A model generated the notes under the pieces. It searched no databases, had not been told where the DNA came from, and worked only from the letters and a program-made list of their open reading frames with translations. Of a stretch of DNA of 64,000 nucleotides, positions 25,083 to 35,005 are shown one piece after another. Position 1 is the first letter of the stretch. Every line of letters begins with the position of its first letter. The position numbers and the translations under genes were made by a program. Origin of the DNA: Bacillota bacterium (lineage in GTDB: Bacteria; Bacillota; Dehalobacteriia; UBA4068); NCBI GenBank assembly GCA_024679955.1, contig JAILCQ010000044.1:21198-85197 (forward strand), in the 5' to 3' direction.

Positions 25083-27515
25083 ATGAGAGTATCGTACAAT
25101 TGGCTGAAAGAATATTTGCCGGTAAAAATATCCGCCCAGGAATTGGCGGAAAAAATGACCTTTGCCGGTTTGGAAATCGACGAAGTGGAAGAACGCTGCC
25201 AGGAATTGTCCGGCGTGGTGGTGGGCAAGGTCAACCGCTGTGAAAAGCTGGAAGGCAGCGACCATCTGCATGTATGCGCCGTGTTCGACGGCCAGACGGA
25301 AGAAACCGTGGTCTGCGGCGCGCCCAATGTGGCCGCCGGTCAAACCGTGGCCTTTGCCAAGGTGGGCGCGACTTTGCCCGGAGGCTTCACCATCGGCAGC
25401 AAAAAGACCATGGGCGTGGAAAGCCGGGGCATGCTCTGCTCCCAGAAAGAGCTGGGGGCCGGGGAAGACCATACCGGCATTTGGCTGCTGCCCGATGATT
25501 TGCCGGCCGGCGCGGATCTGGCGGAGACCCTGGGCCTGAAAGATCAGGTGCTGGTGGTGGAGCTGACCCCCAACCGCGCCGATTGCCTGGGCGTGCTCAA
25601 TTGCGCCCGGGAGGCGGCGGCCCTTACCGGCCTGCCGGTGACGGAACCGGATCTCAGCTATCCGGAAGAAGGCCCGGACATCCAAACCATGATCGATATC
25701 CAGGTGGACGATCCGGCCATTTGCCCCCGCTATATGGCCCGTTTGGTCACCGGCGTGCAGCTCGGCCCTTCCCCCATGTGGATGCAGTTGTATTTGCTGG
25801 CGGCGGGCATGCGCCCCATCAACAATGTGGTGGATATCGCCAATTATGTGATGCTGGAATACAATCAGCCCCTGCATACCTTCGATTATCAAAGCCTGCG
25901 GGGCAAAAAGATATTGGTGCGGGAAGCGGTTTTGGGCGAAGAGCTGACCACCCTGGACGGAAAAGACCGGGTGTTCAACGGCGACGAGATTTTGATCTGC
26001 GACGGCGAAGGCCCGGTATGCTTGGCCGGGGTGATGGGCGGTTACAATTCCGAGGTGACGGAAAACACCCGGGATATTTTGATCGAATCCGCCTGCTTCG
26101 AGCCGGTGCATATTCGCCGCACCGCCCGTCGCTTGGGCATCCCTTCGGAATCTTCCCAGCGTTTTGAAAAGGGTATCGACGCCGCCTCCTGCGATCTGGC
26201 CGCCCGTCGCGCCGCCCAGCTGCTGGTGCGCTATTGCGGCGGTACCGCCGCCAAAGGCGCAGTGGATGTTTGCCGGGAAAGCTTTGCCCCCAAACGGATC
26301 TTGCTGCGCCGGGCCAAGGTCAACGCTTTGCTGGGCATGGACTATTCCATGGAGGAGATCCTCCAGGTGATGCGGGACTTGTCCTTCGGCCTGGAGCTGG
26401 TAGCGGAGGAAGAGGAAGCGGTTTGGGTAACGGCCCCCACCTATCGCCGGGATATCTCCATCGAAGAGGACTTGATCGAAGAAGTGGCGCGGCTGAAAGG
26501 CTACGACCATATCCCCGCCACCCTGCCTTTGAATCAAACCTGCGGCTATCGCAACCGGGAACAAAGCCTGGAACTGCGGATGAAAGAATTATGCGCCGGT
26601 ATGGGCCTGCAGGAAACGGTGAATTACAGCTTCATCAGCCCCAAGGAAGCGGCCCGCCTGCGCCTGCCCGAAGGCCATCCCTGGAACGGCGGCCTGCGCA
26701 TACAAAACCCGCTGAACGAAGAGCAAAGCGTGATGCGGCAAAGCCTGCTGCCGGGATTGCTGCATGCGGTTTCCCGCAACAACAGCCGCCGCAATCTGGA
26801 TGTGCGCCTGTTTGAAATGGGCATGGTCTTCGTCCCAACCGGCGGCGGCAAGCCCTTTGTCCCGGAGGAGGACGAACCGCAGCAGCCAAAGGAAAACCTG
26901 CATCTGGGCTTTGCCATAAGCGGCCAGGCGGCCATGCATTGGCAAAAGCAGAGCCGGGCCTATGATTTCTTCTATCTCAAGGGCGTGGTGGAATCTCTCC
27001 TGGGCGACCTGGGTATATCCGCTTTGCGCTTCCAACGCCTGCAGGTCCCCTATCTGCATCCCGGCCGGGCGGCGGAAATCTATCTGGATGATACGCTTTT
27101 GGGCTATATCGGCGAGGTGCATCCGCTGACCGCCGCCGCGTATGAATTGGAAAACCGCACCGTGGTGGGGGAATTGTACATGGCCCCGCTGTTCGCCGCG
27201 GTGAACAATATACCGCAAAGCCATGATTTGCCCCGCTATCCGGAAGTCAAACGGGATATCGCCCTGCTGGGCGACGCATCCGTGGCGGCGGCGGATATCG
27301 AAGCCGCCATCCGCAATGCCGGCGGCCCCTACCTGCGCAAGGTGGAGCTGTTCGACCTGTACGACGGCGCGCCCATCCCCGCCGGTCAACGCAGCCTGGC
27401 GTATTCTTTGAGCTTCGGCGCGGAGGAACGTACCCTCACCGATAAAGAAGCGGACGAAAGCTTCGCCGCCATCGTGGAAGCTTTGGGCCGGGAGCTGCAT
27501 CTGCAATTGCGCTAA
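25083..27515 (+). CDS. pheT: Phenylalanyl-tRNA synthetase beta subunit
   Basis: An 810-residue subunit of normal length. Domain order from the N-terminus: start motif MRVSYNWLKEYLP, EMAP-like tRNA-binding domain (about 40-150, GKVNRCEKLEGSDHLHVC), B3/B4 editing region (PICPRYMARLV), B5 domain, catalytic-like core with QRFEKGIDA, and a C-terminal FDX-ACB domain that binds the tRNA anticodon (PRYPEVKRDIALLG). It edits mischarged Tyr-tRNA-Phe. It is in the same transcript as pheS; a NIF3-like gene follows after 25 bases. Confidence 0.95.
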   Translation: MRVSYNWLKEYLPVKISAQELAEKMTFAGLEIDEVEERCQELSGVVVGKVNRCEKLEGSDHLHVCAVFDGQTEETVVCGAPNVAAGQTVAFAKVGATLPGGFTIGSKKTMGVESRGMLCSQKELGAGEDHTGIWLLPDDLPAGADLAETLGLKDQVLVVELTPNRADCLGVLNCAREAAALTGLPVTEPDLSYPEEGPDIQTMIDIQVDDPAICPRYMARLVTGVQLGPSPMWMQLYLLAAGMRPINNVVDIANYVMLEYNQPLHTFDYQSLRGKKILVREAVLGEELTTLDGKDRVFNGDEILICDGEGPVCLAGVMGGYNSEVTENTRDILIESACFEPVHIRRTARRLGIPSESSQRFEKGIDAASCDLAARRAAQLLVRYCGGTAAKGAVDVCRESFAPKRILLRRAKVNALLGMDYSMEEILQVMRDLSFGLELVAEEEEAVWVTAPTYRRDISIEEDLIEEVARLKGYDHIPATLPLNQTCGYRNREQSLELRMKELCAGMGLQETVNYSFISPKEAARLRLPEGHPWNGGLRIQNPLNEEQSVMRQSLLPGLLHAVSRNNSRRNLDVRLFEMGMVFVPTGGGKPFVPEEDEPQQPKENLHLGFAISGQAAMHWQKQSRAYDFFYLKGVVESLLGDLGISALRFQRLQVPYLHPGRAAEIYLDDTLLGYIGEVHPLTAAAYELENRTVVGELYMAPLFAAVNNIPQSHDLPRYPEVKRDIALLGDASVAAADIEAAIRNAGGPYLRKVELFDLYDGAPIPAGQRSLAYSLSFGAEERTLTDKEADESFAAIVEALGRELHLQLR

Positions 27516-27540
27516 AGAATAATAGAGTAGGAGAATGGCT

Positions 27541-28500
27541 ATGAAATTGTCGGATATCTATCGCACCGCTGTGGAAATGGGCATGAACGCCGACCCCCGG
27601 GGCCGGGAGGCCGCCCAGAAAGAATTGGACAAAGCGGCCAAAGCCTATGAAAAGCTGGAGGAGGAAGAACAGGAATTTTTCGACATGGCCTCCCTGGAAA
27701 ACCCCTACGGCGACAGCCGCCTGCTTTACGGCGACCCGGATAAGGAGATCCATAAGCTGTTTTGCGGCATAGACCTGGAAGTGGGGGAGATCAATCTCAT
27801 CGAAAACCTCAACCGCCGGGGCGCGGCCATCGATTTGGCCCTGGCCCATCACCCGGAAGGGGAGGGCCTGGCCAATCTGGGCAAGGTGATGCAGGTGCAG
27901 CCCGGCGTGATCCGCAAAACCGGCGTGCTGCCCAATGTGGCCGAGGCCCTGTTGGACGAACGCATCGTCGAGGTGGAAAGAAGCGTGCATTCCGCCAATC
28001 ATTTCCGGGCTGTGGACGCCGCCCGTTTGCTGGATCTGCCCATGATGTGCGTGCACACCCCGGCGGACAATCTGGCCGCCAGCTTTTTGACGGAGTTGCT
28101 GGAAGCGGAAGCCCCGGAAACCGTGGGCGATATCGTGAAACTGTTGAAAGAAATACCGGAATATCATTATTCCGCCGTGCATAATCTGCCGCCTTTGCTG
28201 GTATCCGGCGCCAGCGGCCGCAGCGCCGGCAAAATCTTTGTGGATTTCACCGGCGGCACCAGCGGCCCCAAGGAAATGATGCAAAAGCTCTCCGACGCGG
28301 GGGTCAGCACCGTGGTGGCCATGCATGCCACGGAAGGCATGGTGAAAATCGCCAAAGAAGCCAAGCTCAATCTGCTGATCGCCGGCCATATGGCCAGCGA
28401 CAGCCTGGGCCTGAATCTGTTCCTGGACGAATTGGCCTGCGCCGGTGTGGAGATCGTGGCCGGTTCCGGCCTGATCCGCTGGCAGAGAAAAACGGCCTGA
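27541..28500 (+). CDS. NIF3-like protein, function unknown
   Basis: ATG 27541 lies eight bases after aggag and is better placed than ATG 27535, which almost touches it. The protein is 319 residues. Motifs LALAHHPEGEG (about 103) and LIAGHMASDSLG (about 280) contain the His and acidic residues of the metal site in the NIF3/YqfO family. A coiled segment near the N-terminus (KELDKAAKAYEKLEEEE) is extra. NIF3-like proteins bind two metal ions; the best guess is a hydrolase, but no reaction is established for this subgroup. It lies in the pheST-mutS2 run. Confidence 0.7.
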   Translation: MKLSDIYRTAVEMGMNADPRGREAAQKELDKAAKAYEKLEEEEQEFFDMASLENPYGDSRLLYGDPDKEIHKLFCGIDLEVGEINLIENLNRRGAAIDLALAHHPEGEGLANLGKVMQVQPGVIRKTGVLPNVAEALLDERIVEVERSVHSANHFRAVDAARLLDLPMMCVHTPADNLAASFLTELLEAEAPETVGDIVKLLKEIPEYHYSAVHNLPPLLVSGASGRSAGKIFVDFTGGTSGPKEMMQKLSDAGVSTVVAMHATEGMVKIAKEAKLNLLIAGHMASDSLGLNLFLDELACAGVEIVAGSGLIRWQRKTA

Positions 28501-28533
28501 GCCGGGACCTTCGGCGGCAGAAAGGAGCTGTCT

Positions 28534-31005
28534 ATGACGGAGCTTTTGGCCCCCGCCGGCAGCATGGAGGCCTTCCATGCGGCGATCTTTAACGGCGCGG
28601 ACGCCGTGTATATGGGCGGCAAGGATTTCGGCGCACGGGCTTTTGCCGAGAATTTTGACGACGAAGCCATGGAAAAAGCCATACGCACCGCCCATTTTCA
28701 CGGAAAAAAAGTATATGTGACGGTCAATACCCTGATCGCCGACGATGAAATGGGCCAGGCTTTGGATTATGCGGCGCGGCTGCATCAATGGGGCGTGGAC
28801 GGGATACTCATACAGGATCTGGGCCTGCTCTACCATTTGCGCCGGGCCATGCCCCGTCTGCCTTTGCATGCCAGCACACAAATGAGCCTGCACAATGCGG
28901 CGGGGGTGGCTTTCGCCGCCGCCCGGGGCATGCGCCGGGTGGTGCTGGCCAGGGAACTGTCCCTGGACGATATCGCCGCCGTGCAGGCGGCCAGCGATAT
29001 CGAGCTGGAGATTTTCATTCACGGGGCCTTGTGCGTATGCTATTCCGGCCAATGCTTGTTTTCCAGCATGGTGGGGGGCCGCAGCGGCAATCGGGGCAAA
29101 TGCGCCCAGCCCTGCCGCATGGCCTATACCCTGGTGGATGAAAAGGGTGCGGCCCAAAGCAGCGAGAGCCAGGGCAAGTATTTGCTTTCCCCCAAGGATT
29201 TGGTGGGCCTGCCGGAAATCGACGCCCTGTACCGCCTGGGCGTGGCCTCCTGGAAAATCGAAGGCCGCATGAAAAAACCTGAATACGCGGCCATCACCGC
29301 CGCCGTATACAGCCGCTATTTGCGCCGGCTGGAAGAACAGGGGACGGCTGCCGTGGACGGGGAAGATATGCGCCGCTTGCTGCAGGTTTTCAACCGGGAT
29401 CATTGTTCCGGCTATTGGCACGGCAATCCCGGCGCGGATCTGATGAGCTACCGCCGCCCCAATAACCGGGGCCTGTTCCTGGGCCGGATCAGCCGGGCCC
29501 AGGACGGCTATATCCGCCTGAAGCTGGAGCAGCCTTTGTCCCTGGGGGACGGCGTGGACGTGTGGGTGTCCGTCGGCGGCTGCCAGGGCTTCACCGTCAG
29601 TAAGATCATCCTCGGGGGGCAGCCGGCAGAGCATGCCCAAGCCGGCGATGTGGTGGATATCCCCAGTAGGGCCGGAAGGCCGGGGGACCGGGTGTTCAAA
29701 ACCTTTGACGCGCCTTTGATGGCCGGGGCCCAGGCCAGTTATGGCCGTCCCCGGGAAAAACGGCTGGATTTTACCATCGAGGCCAAAAAAGGCTGGCCTT
29801 TGACGGTCCGCGCCGTGGACGAGGACGGGTTTTGCGCCGAAGCGGTTTCCGATTATATCGTTTCCGCGGCCCAAACCAGCGTCAGCGATTGGCGCAGCGT
29901 GCAGGCGCAATTGCAGCGTCTGGGGGGCAGCGGGTATGCTTTCGGCGCTTTGGATGGGGAGATGGACGGGGATATCATGCTCCCCGCCTCGGTGCTGAAC
30001 CGCTGCCGCCGGGAAGTGGTGGCGCAATTGCTGGAACGGCATTGCCAAAGCGGCCCCCCGCCGGCATGGGATCGGCAAGCTCTGGAACAGGCCAAGGCCG
30101 CTTCCGCACCGGCCCGGCCCCATCCGGCGGCCCGGCCACGGTTGGCGGTGATCGTGGAGGATGAGGAAACCGCCCTTGCCGCCCTGGGGCAAGGCATAAG
30201 CGATATTTATGTGGACGCCGTGGGCTTTCGCGGCTATCGGGACTGGGATTATCCTGCCCTGCAGCAAAAGCTGCAGCCGAAGGGCGGGCGTTTGATCCCC
30301 TATCTGCCGCAGATCATCGCCCAAAGCGATTTGACAAAATGGCAAAGCCGCATCGCTTTCTGGCAATCCTTGTCTTTGCCGGCGCTGGTGGTGAACAATC
30401 CCGGACAACTGGTTTTGGCCAGGGAGGCCGGTTGGCAGGGCGAACTGTACGGCGGGGCCGCTTTGAATGTGTTCAATGCCGCCGCCGCCGCTTTATTGGC
30501 GGAGGAAGGCTTGCGCCGCCTTTGCCTCTCTCCGGAACTGGCCTTGAACCAGATACAGCGCTTGAGCGACTGGCCGGTGGAAAAGGAACTGACGGTGCAG
30601 GGGCCCAGCCAGTTGATGGTCAGCGAATACTGCCCCCTGGGGGCGCTGCTGGGCGGCCGCAGCCGGGAACGGGCCTGCGCCGGCCCCTGCCGGAAGAACA
30701 ACCGTCTGGCCCTGAAGGATGAAAAGGGCTATGTTTTCCCCCTGCGCTGCGATAAGGAATGCCGGGCCCATATTTTCAATTCCCGGGATCTATGCCTGCT
30801 GCCGGACATGCCCAAGCTGATACAGGCGGGGGTGTCGGTGCTGACTTTGGATTTGCGGCTGTATCCTGTGGACAAAGCCAAACGGATCATGGGCTTGTAC
30901 GCCCTGGCTCTGAAAGGGCCCGGGGCCGCGGCGGAGGCCGCCGGCAAAACCGGGGATCTGCTGCCGGAGGGGTATACGAAAGGACATTTATACAGAGGCG
31001 TTTAA
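28534..31005 (+). CDS. U32-family peptidase (RlhA/TrhP-like), long form
   Basis: An 823-residue protein. The N-terminal U32 domain contains the signature FIHGALCVCYSGQCLFSS near 165, then GRSGNRGKCAQPCR, and KIEGRMKKPEYAA. A second module and a C-terminal cysteine cluster follow (ACAGPCRKNN, LRCDKECRAHIFNSRDLCLL). Members of this family are now linked to prephenate-dependent hydroxylation of tRNA or 23S rRNA instead of collagen cleavage; which RNA this one modifies is unknown. The ribosome site gaaaggagctgtct is strong. The stop overlaps the mutS2 start (TAATG), so the two are coupled. Confidence 0.82.
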   Translation: MTELLAPAGSMEAFHAAIFNGADAVYMGGKDFGARAFAENFDDEAMEKAIRTAHFHGKKVYVTVNTLIADDEMGQALDYAARLHQWGVDGILIQDLGLLYHLRRAMPRLPLHASTQMSLHNAAGVAFAAARGMRRVVLARELSLDDIAAVQAASDIELEIFIHGALCVCYSGQCLFSSMVGGRSGNRGKCAQPCRMAYTLVDEKGAAQSSESQGKYLLSPKDLVGLPEIDALYRLGVASWKIEGRMKKPEYAAITAAVYSRYLRRLEEQGTAAVDGEDMRRLLQVFNRDHCSGYWHGNPGADLMSYRRPNNRGLFLGRISRAQDGYIRLKLEQPLSLGDGVDVWVSVGGCQGFTVSKIILGGQPAEHAQAGDVVDIPSRAGRPGDRVFKTFDAPLMAGAQASYGRPREKRLDFTIEAKKGWPLTVRAVDEDGFCAEAVSDYIVSAAQTSVSDWRSVQAQLQRLGGSGYAFGALDGEMDGDIMLPASVLNRCRREVVAQLLERHCQSGPPPAWDRQALEQAKAASAPARPHPAARPRLAVIVEDEETALAALGQGISDIYVDAVGFRGYRDWDYPALQQKLQPKGGRLIPYLPQIIAQSDLTKWQSRIAFWQSLSLPALVVNNPGQLVLAREAGWQGELYGGAALNVFNAAAAALLAEEGLRRLCLSPELALNQIQRLSDWPVEKELTVQGPSQLMVSEYCPLGALLGGRSRERACAGPCRKNNRLALKDEKGYVFPLRCDKECRAHIFNSRDLCLLPDMPKLIQAGVSVLTLDLRLYPVDKAKRIMGLYALALKGPGAAAEAAGKTGDLLPEGYTKGHLYRGV

Positions 31006-33368
31006 TGGATAGCGGAACTTTAAAAAAACTGGAATACGATAAGATTTTGCAGCGCCTGGCTGGATTTTGCTCTTTTGCGGTTTCCCGGGAGCTGGCGGAA
31101 GGCTTGACTCCGGTAGGCGACGCCTTTGAAGCCGGACAATTGCAAAGGGAAACCGACGAAGCCAGGGAATTGCTGCGCCTGTATCCTACCTTTAGCCTGG
31201 GCGGCCTTTGGGACATTCGCGGCGATCTGCAGCATTTGCAGATCGGCGGCATATTGGAAGCCGAGGCTTTGCTGCGTTTGGCGGCCATGTTCCGCGCCGC
31301 CCGTTTGGCCAAGGCCTTTTTCAGCGAGATCAAAGGCAGCTTTCCCGTGCTTACCTCTTTGGGCCGGGGCCTGACCGTAGGCAAGACCTTGGAAAGCGCC
31401 GTGGAAAAGGCCATCGGCGACGACGGCTCCGTCCAGGACCGGGCCAGCGAGGCCCTGTACAATCTGCGCCGCCGCCGGCAATTGACCGGGCAAAGGATCA
31501 AAGACCGGCTGGACAGCCTGATCCACAACCCCAATACCGCCAAATTCTTGCAGGACCCCATCGTCACCATTCGCGCCAACCGCTATGTGGTGCCGGTGAA
31601 GCAGGAGTATCGGGGGCAGATTTCCGGCGTGGCCCATGACCAGTCCGCCTCCGGGGCGACGGTATTCATCGAGCCTTTGGCGGTGATGGAGCTGAACAAT
31701 GAACTGACCGTCATTTCCCGGGAGGAGGAGGAGGAGATCGCCGCCATCTTCCGGGCTCTTTCCCAATTGGCCCACAGCTTTTCCCAGGAATTGACCGCCA
31801 ATCTCAACCGTTTGGCCGCCCTGGATTTCATTTTGGCCAAAGGCAAGCTCAGCTATGAAATGGACGGCGCGCCGCCTCATATCGCCGCCGAAGGCCCGCT
31901 GGTTTTGCGCCAGGCCCGGCATCCGCTGATCGCCGCCGCCCGGGTGGTCCCCATCGACCTGCGCCTGGACAGGCAGATTTCCGCCATGGTGATCACCGGC
32001 CCCAATACCGGCGGCAAAACCGTGGCTTTGAAAACCGTGGGCCTGCTTACGCTGATGGGGCTTTCCGGTTTGCATATCCCGGCGGATCCCGGCTGTCAGC
32101 TGCTCTGCTTCCGGCAGGTTTTCGCCGATATCGGCGACGAGCAAAGCATAGAACAGAATCTGTCCACCTTTTCTTCCCATATGACCAATATCGTTTCCAT
32201 CCTCAGCCGGGCGGATGAAGACAGCCTGATCCTGCTGGACGAATTATGCGCCGGTACCGATCCCACCGAAGGGGCGGCTTTGGCCATGTCCATTTTGAAG
32301 CGCCTGGCCGCCAAAGGGGCCAGGGTGGTGGCCACCACCCATTACAGCGAGCTGAAAGCCTTCGCTTATAACAACCCCGGCTTTATCAATGCCAGCGTGG
32401 AGTTTGACGTGGCTACTTTATCCCCCACCTACCGGCTGCAAATGGGGGTGCCCGGCAAGAGCAACGCCTTTGAGATCAGCCGCCGCCTGGGGCTGGACCC
32501 GCAAATCATCGACGAAGCTGCCACCCATCTTTCCAGCGAAGACGTGGCGGTAGCGGCCATGCTGGCGGAGCTGGAGACCCTGCGCCGTCAGACCGAGGCG
32601 GAACAGGAAGCCGCCCGTATCGCCGGGGAGGCGGTGCGGCGGCGGGAAGAGCTGCTGTCCCAGGAGGAGCAAAAGCTGCGCATCAAAGGCAACGCCCTGC
32701 TGCGCAACGCCAATCTGCAGGCGCAGAAAATCATCGACGAGACCCGGGAAAAAAGCCGCCAGCTCTACCGGGAGACCCAGGAAAAGCTGGCCAAAGACAA
32801 AGCTGCGGAACGGGCCTGGCAGGAGGCGCAGAAAAAGCTGAAGGATTGGCGCAGCCAATTGGAAGACGAGATCCCCGAACCGGTTTTTGCCGGCGAAGCG
32901 CCGAAAAGCGTCAAAAAAGGGGATTATGTGTTCTTGCCCAAGCTCAATCAATACGGCCATGTGGCCGCGGCGCCGGATCAAAACGGCGATCTGCTGCTGC
33001 AGGTGGGGGTGATCAAGCTGAAGGCGGCGCTGAAGGATATCCGCCTGGCCGACGAAGACAAAGCCCCCAAAAACAAAGGCAAATACCGGGGCGACGGCAT
33101 CGGCGTCCGCAAAGCCCGGGGGGTGGAGGCGGAATTGGACCTGCACGGCATGGACAGCATGGAAGCCATCCATCTGCTGGATAAATATATCGACGACGCC
33201 TTTATCGCCGGCTTGAAGCAGGTGCGCATCAATCATGGCCGGGGCACCGGCGCGCTGCGGGCGGCCACCCATGAGTATTTGCGTACCCACCGCCTGGTAA
33301 AAAAATATCACCTGGCGGAGCTAGCCGAAGGCGGCCCTGGCGTCACCATCGTGTTTTTGGATCAATAA
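31005..33368 (+). CDS. mutS2: Endonuclease MutS2
   Basis: ATG 31005 (MDSGTLKKLEYDKIL) is the family start; the longer track ORF runs back inside the U32 gene. The protein is 787 residues. The MutS-type ATPase has GPNTGGKT (Walker A, near 332), the LLDELCAGTDPTEG Walker B region and a helical clamp. A coiled linker (about 520-620) leads to the C-terminal Smr nuclease domain, with LDLHGMDSMEAIHLL and RINHGRGTGALR. MutS2 acts on branched DNA and has been linked to stalled-ribosome rescue in Bacillus. It lacks the MutS mismatch-binding domain. A terminator follows. Confidence 0.94.
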   Translation: MDSGTLKKLEYDKILQRLAGFCSFAVSRELAEGLTPVGDAFEAGQLQRETDEARELLRLYPTFSLGGLWDIRGDLQHLQIGGILEAEALLRLAAMFRAARLAKAFFSEIKGSFPVLTSLGRGLTVGKTLESAVEKAIGDDGSVQDRASEALYNLRRRRQLTGQRIKDRLDSLIHNPNTAKFLQDPIVTIRANRYVVPVKQEYRGQISGVAHDQSASGATVFIEPLAVMELNNELTVISREEEEEIAAIFRALSQLAHSFSQELTANLNRLAALDFILAKGKLSYEMDGAPPHIAAEGPLVLRQARHPLIAAARVVPIDLRLDRQISAMVITGPNTGGKTVALKTVGLLTLMGLSGLHIPADPGCQLLCFRQVFADIGDEQSIEQNLSTFSSHMTNIVSILSRADEDSLILLDELCAGTDPTEGAALAMSILKRLAAKGARVVATTHYSELKAFAYNNPGFINASVEFDVATLSPTYRLQMGVPGKSNAFEISRRLGLDPQIIDEAATHLSSEDVAVAAMLAELETLRRQTEAEQEAARIAGEAVRRREELLSQEEQKLRIKGNALLRNANLQAQKIIDETREKSRQLYRETQEKLAKDKAAERAWQEAQKKLKDWRSQLEDEIPEPVFAGEAPKSVKKGDYVFLPKLNQYGHVAAAPDQNGDLLLQVGVIKLKAALKDIRLADEDKAPKNKGKYRGDGIGVRKARGVEAELDLHGMDSMEAIHLLDKYIDDAFIAGLKQVRINHGRGTGALRAATHEYLRTHRLVKKYHLAELAEGGPGVTIVFLDQ

Positions 33369-33424
33369 GCCGGCCGGACCGCCAAGCCCATCTGCTTGAA
33401 AGCTTGATCGGATACAGCATACGG

Positions 33425-33460
33425 CAACGCCGCCGTCCTTTTACGGACGGCGGCGTTTGG
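33425..33460. terminator. Bidirectional terminator between mutS2 and radA
   Basis: Thirteen-bp arms, aacgccgccgtcc and ggacggcggcgtt, close a 5- to 6-base T-rich loop. The genes on both sides converge here. The T-tracts are short (tt), so efficiency is uncertain. Confidence 0.65.
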
Positions 33461-33522
33461 TCTCTGTTTGCCCCTCGCCGGCCTTCGCGGGAGAGAAGGA
33501 TATTGGGGTATGGGGCGTGGTT

Positions 33523-34881
33523 TTATACCGGCAAATCCAAAATGGTCAGGGCCTGGCGCAGGTCTTTGGCCTGCAGCAGCCGCAGGCCGCAGGATTCGCC
33601 TTCGCTGCCGGCGGGCAAAAGGATGTGGCGGAAGCCAAAGGCCGCTCCTTCCCGGCAGCGCTTGTCCGTTTGCCCGATATTGCGCAATTCCCCCAGCAGC
33701 CCCGCTTCCCCTGCCAGCAAAACGTCCTGGGGCAAGGGCCGGTCCTGCAGCGAGGAAACGATGGCCGCCGCCGCCGCCAGATCGGCAGCCGGATCGTCGG
33801 CCCGGGCGCCGCCGGCCACGTTGACGTATACGTCTTTATCCCCCAGGGGCAGATGCAGCTTCTTTTCCAGAACGGCGATGATCAGCAGCAAACGGTTGTA
33901 ATCGTAACCGCCGGCCAAACGGCGGGGATTGCCGAAGGCGCTTTTGCCCACCAAAGCCTGGATCTCCAAAAGCAAGGGCCGGTTGCCCTGCATCACGCAG
34001 GTCACCGCCGAGCCGGGCTCTTCCGGCCGCCGGTTGCTGATAAAATAGGCGGAAGGATCGGACAAAGGCTGCAGCCCCTCCCGTTCCATTTGAAAAACGC
34101 CCAGTTCATTGGTGGAGCCGAAACGGTTTTTCACCGCCCGCAGCAGCCGCAGGCTGTTGTAGCGTTCCCCCTCGAAATAGAGCACCGTATCCACCATATG
34201 CTCCAATACCCGGGGGCCGGCCAGCAGTCCTTCCTTGGTGACATGGCCGATGAGCATCACCGGGATGTTTTTTTGCCGGGCCAGGGCCAAGCAGGCCGCC
34301 GCCACCGCCCGCACCTGGGAAACGCTGCCGGGGGCGCTGGTTAAAGCAGGGCTGTACAGGGCCTGCACGCTGTCGGCGATCAACAGGCTCAGGGGCATAT
34401 CCGCTGCCTGGTTTAGGGCTTCTTCGATGTCGGTTTGCGCCAATATATACAGGTTGGGTTGCATGGCTCCCAGTCTCTCCCCCCGCATGCGGATTTGCGC
34501 CGCCGATTCTTCACCGCTGATATACAGCACCGGGCCGTATTCGGCCATGGCGGCGGCGGCCTGCAGCAGCAGGGTGGATTTGCCGATGCCCGGTTCTCCC
34601 CCCAGCAGGATGGAGGAACCGACGGTTATGCCCCCGCCCAGGGTCCGATCCAGTTCCGGCATATGTAAGAGCCGCCTTTGGGCGGAAGCGGCGGCCACCT
34701 CGCCGATGGGCTGGGGTTTGGCGATTTCCCGGGGAGACCGGCCCGGCGCCGCCGGTTTCTCCGGGGCGATCTTTTCTTCCACCAGGGCGTTCCATGCGCC
34801 GCAATGGGGGCAGCGTCCGTACCATTTTACGCTTTCGCCGCCGCATTCCCGGCAAAAGAAAACGGTTTTTGCTTTGACCAT
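33523..34881 (-). CDS. radA: DNA repair protein RadA
   Basis: The start at 34881 (MVKAKTVFFCRECGG) is the family start; the 93 extra residues in the track ORF are shadow sequence. The protein is 452 residues. It has an N-terminal zinc finger (CRECGG ... CPHCGAW), a RecA-like ATPase with GEPGIGKST, the RadA-specific KNRFGSTNELG motif near 250, and a C-terminal Lon-like domain. RadA drives branch migration in recombination. It follows spoVAE on the same strand after 124 bases, so some read-through from the spoVA promoter is possible. Confidence 0.95.
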   Translation of the reverse strand: MVKAKTVFFCRECGGESVKWYGRCPHCGAWNALVEEKIAPEKPAAPGRSPREIAKPQPIGEVAAASAQRRLLHMPELDRTLGGGITVGSSILLGGEPGIGKSTLLLQAAAAMAEYGPVLYISGEESAAQIRMRGERLGAMQPNLYILAQTDIEEALNQAADMPLSLLIADSVQALYSPALTSAPGSVSQVRAVAAACLALARQKNIPVMLIGHVTKEGLLAGPRVLEHMVDTVLYFEGERYNSLRLLRAVKNRFGSTNELGVFQMEREGLQPLSDPSAYFISNRRPEEPGSAVTCVMQGNRPLLLEIQALVGKSAFGNPRRLAGGYDYNRLLLIIAVLEKKLHLPLGDKDVYVNVAGGARADDPAADLAAAAAIVSSLQDRPLPQDVLLAGEAGLLGELRNIGQTDKRCREGAAFGFRHILLPAGSEGESCGLRLLQAKDLRQALTILDLPV

Positions 34882-35005
34882 AGGTTTATCCTTGTCTTTC
34901 TCCGCCGGCGGCGCGGTCGCGGCCGCCGGATGCGCTTTGCAGTTGCTGTTACAATTCCCTGCCGGCCGGGAAATCTCCTGTTTCCCGGCAAATTTTACCG
35001 CCCCG

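Noticed and set aside
27436-30408. 990-residue minus-strand ORF opposite the NIF3-like and U32 genes
   Set aside because: It spans several well-supported plus-strand genes and their gaps, which a real gene would not do.
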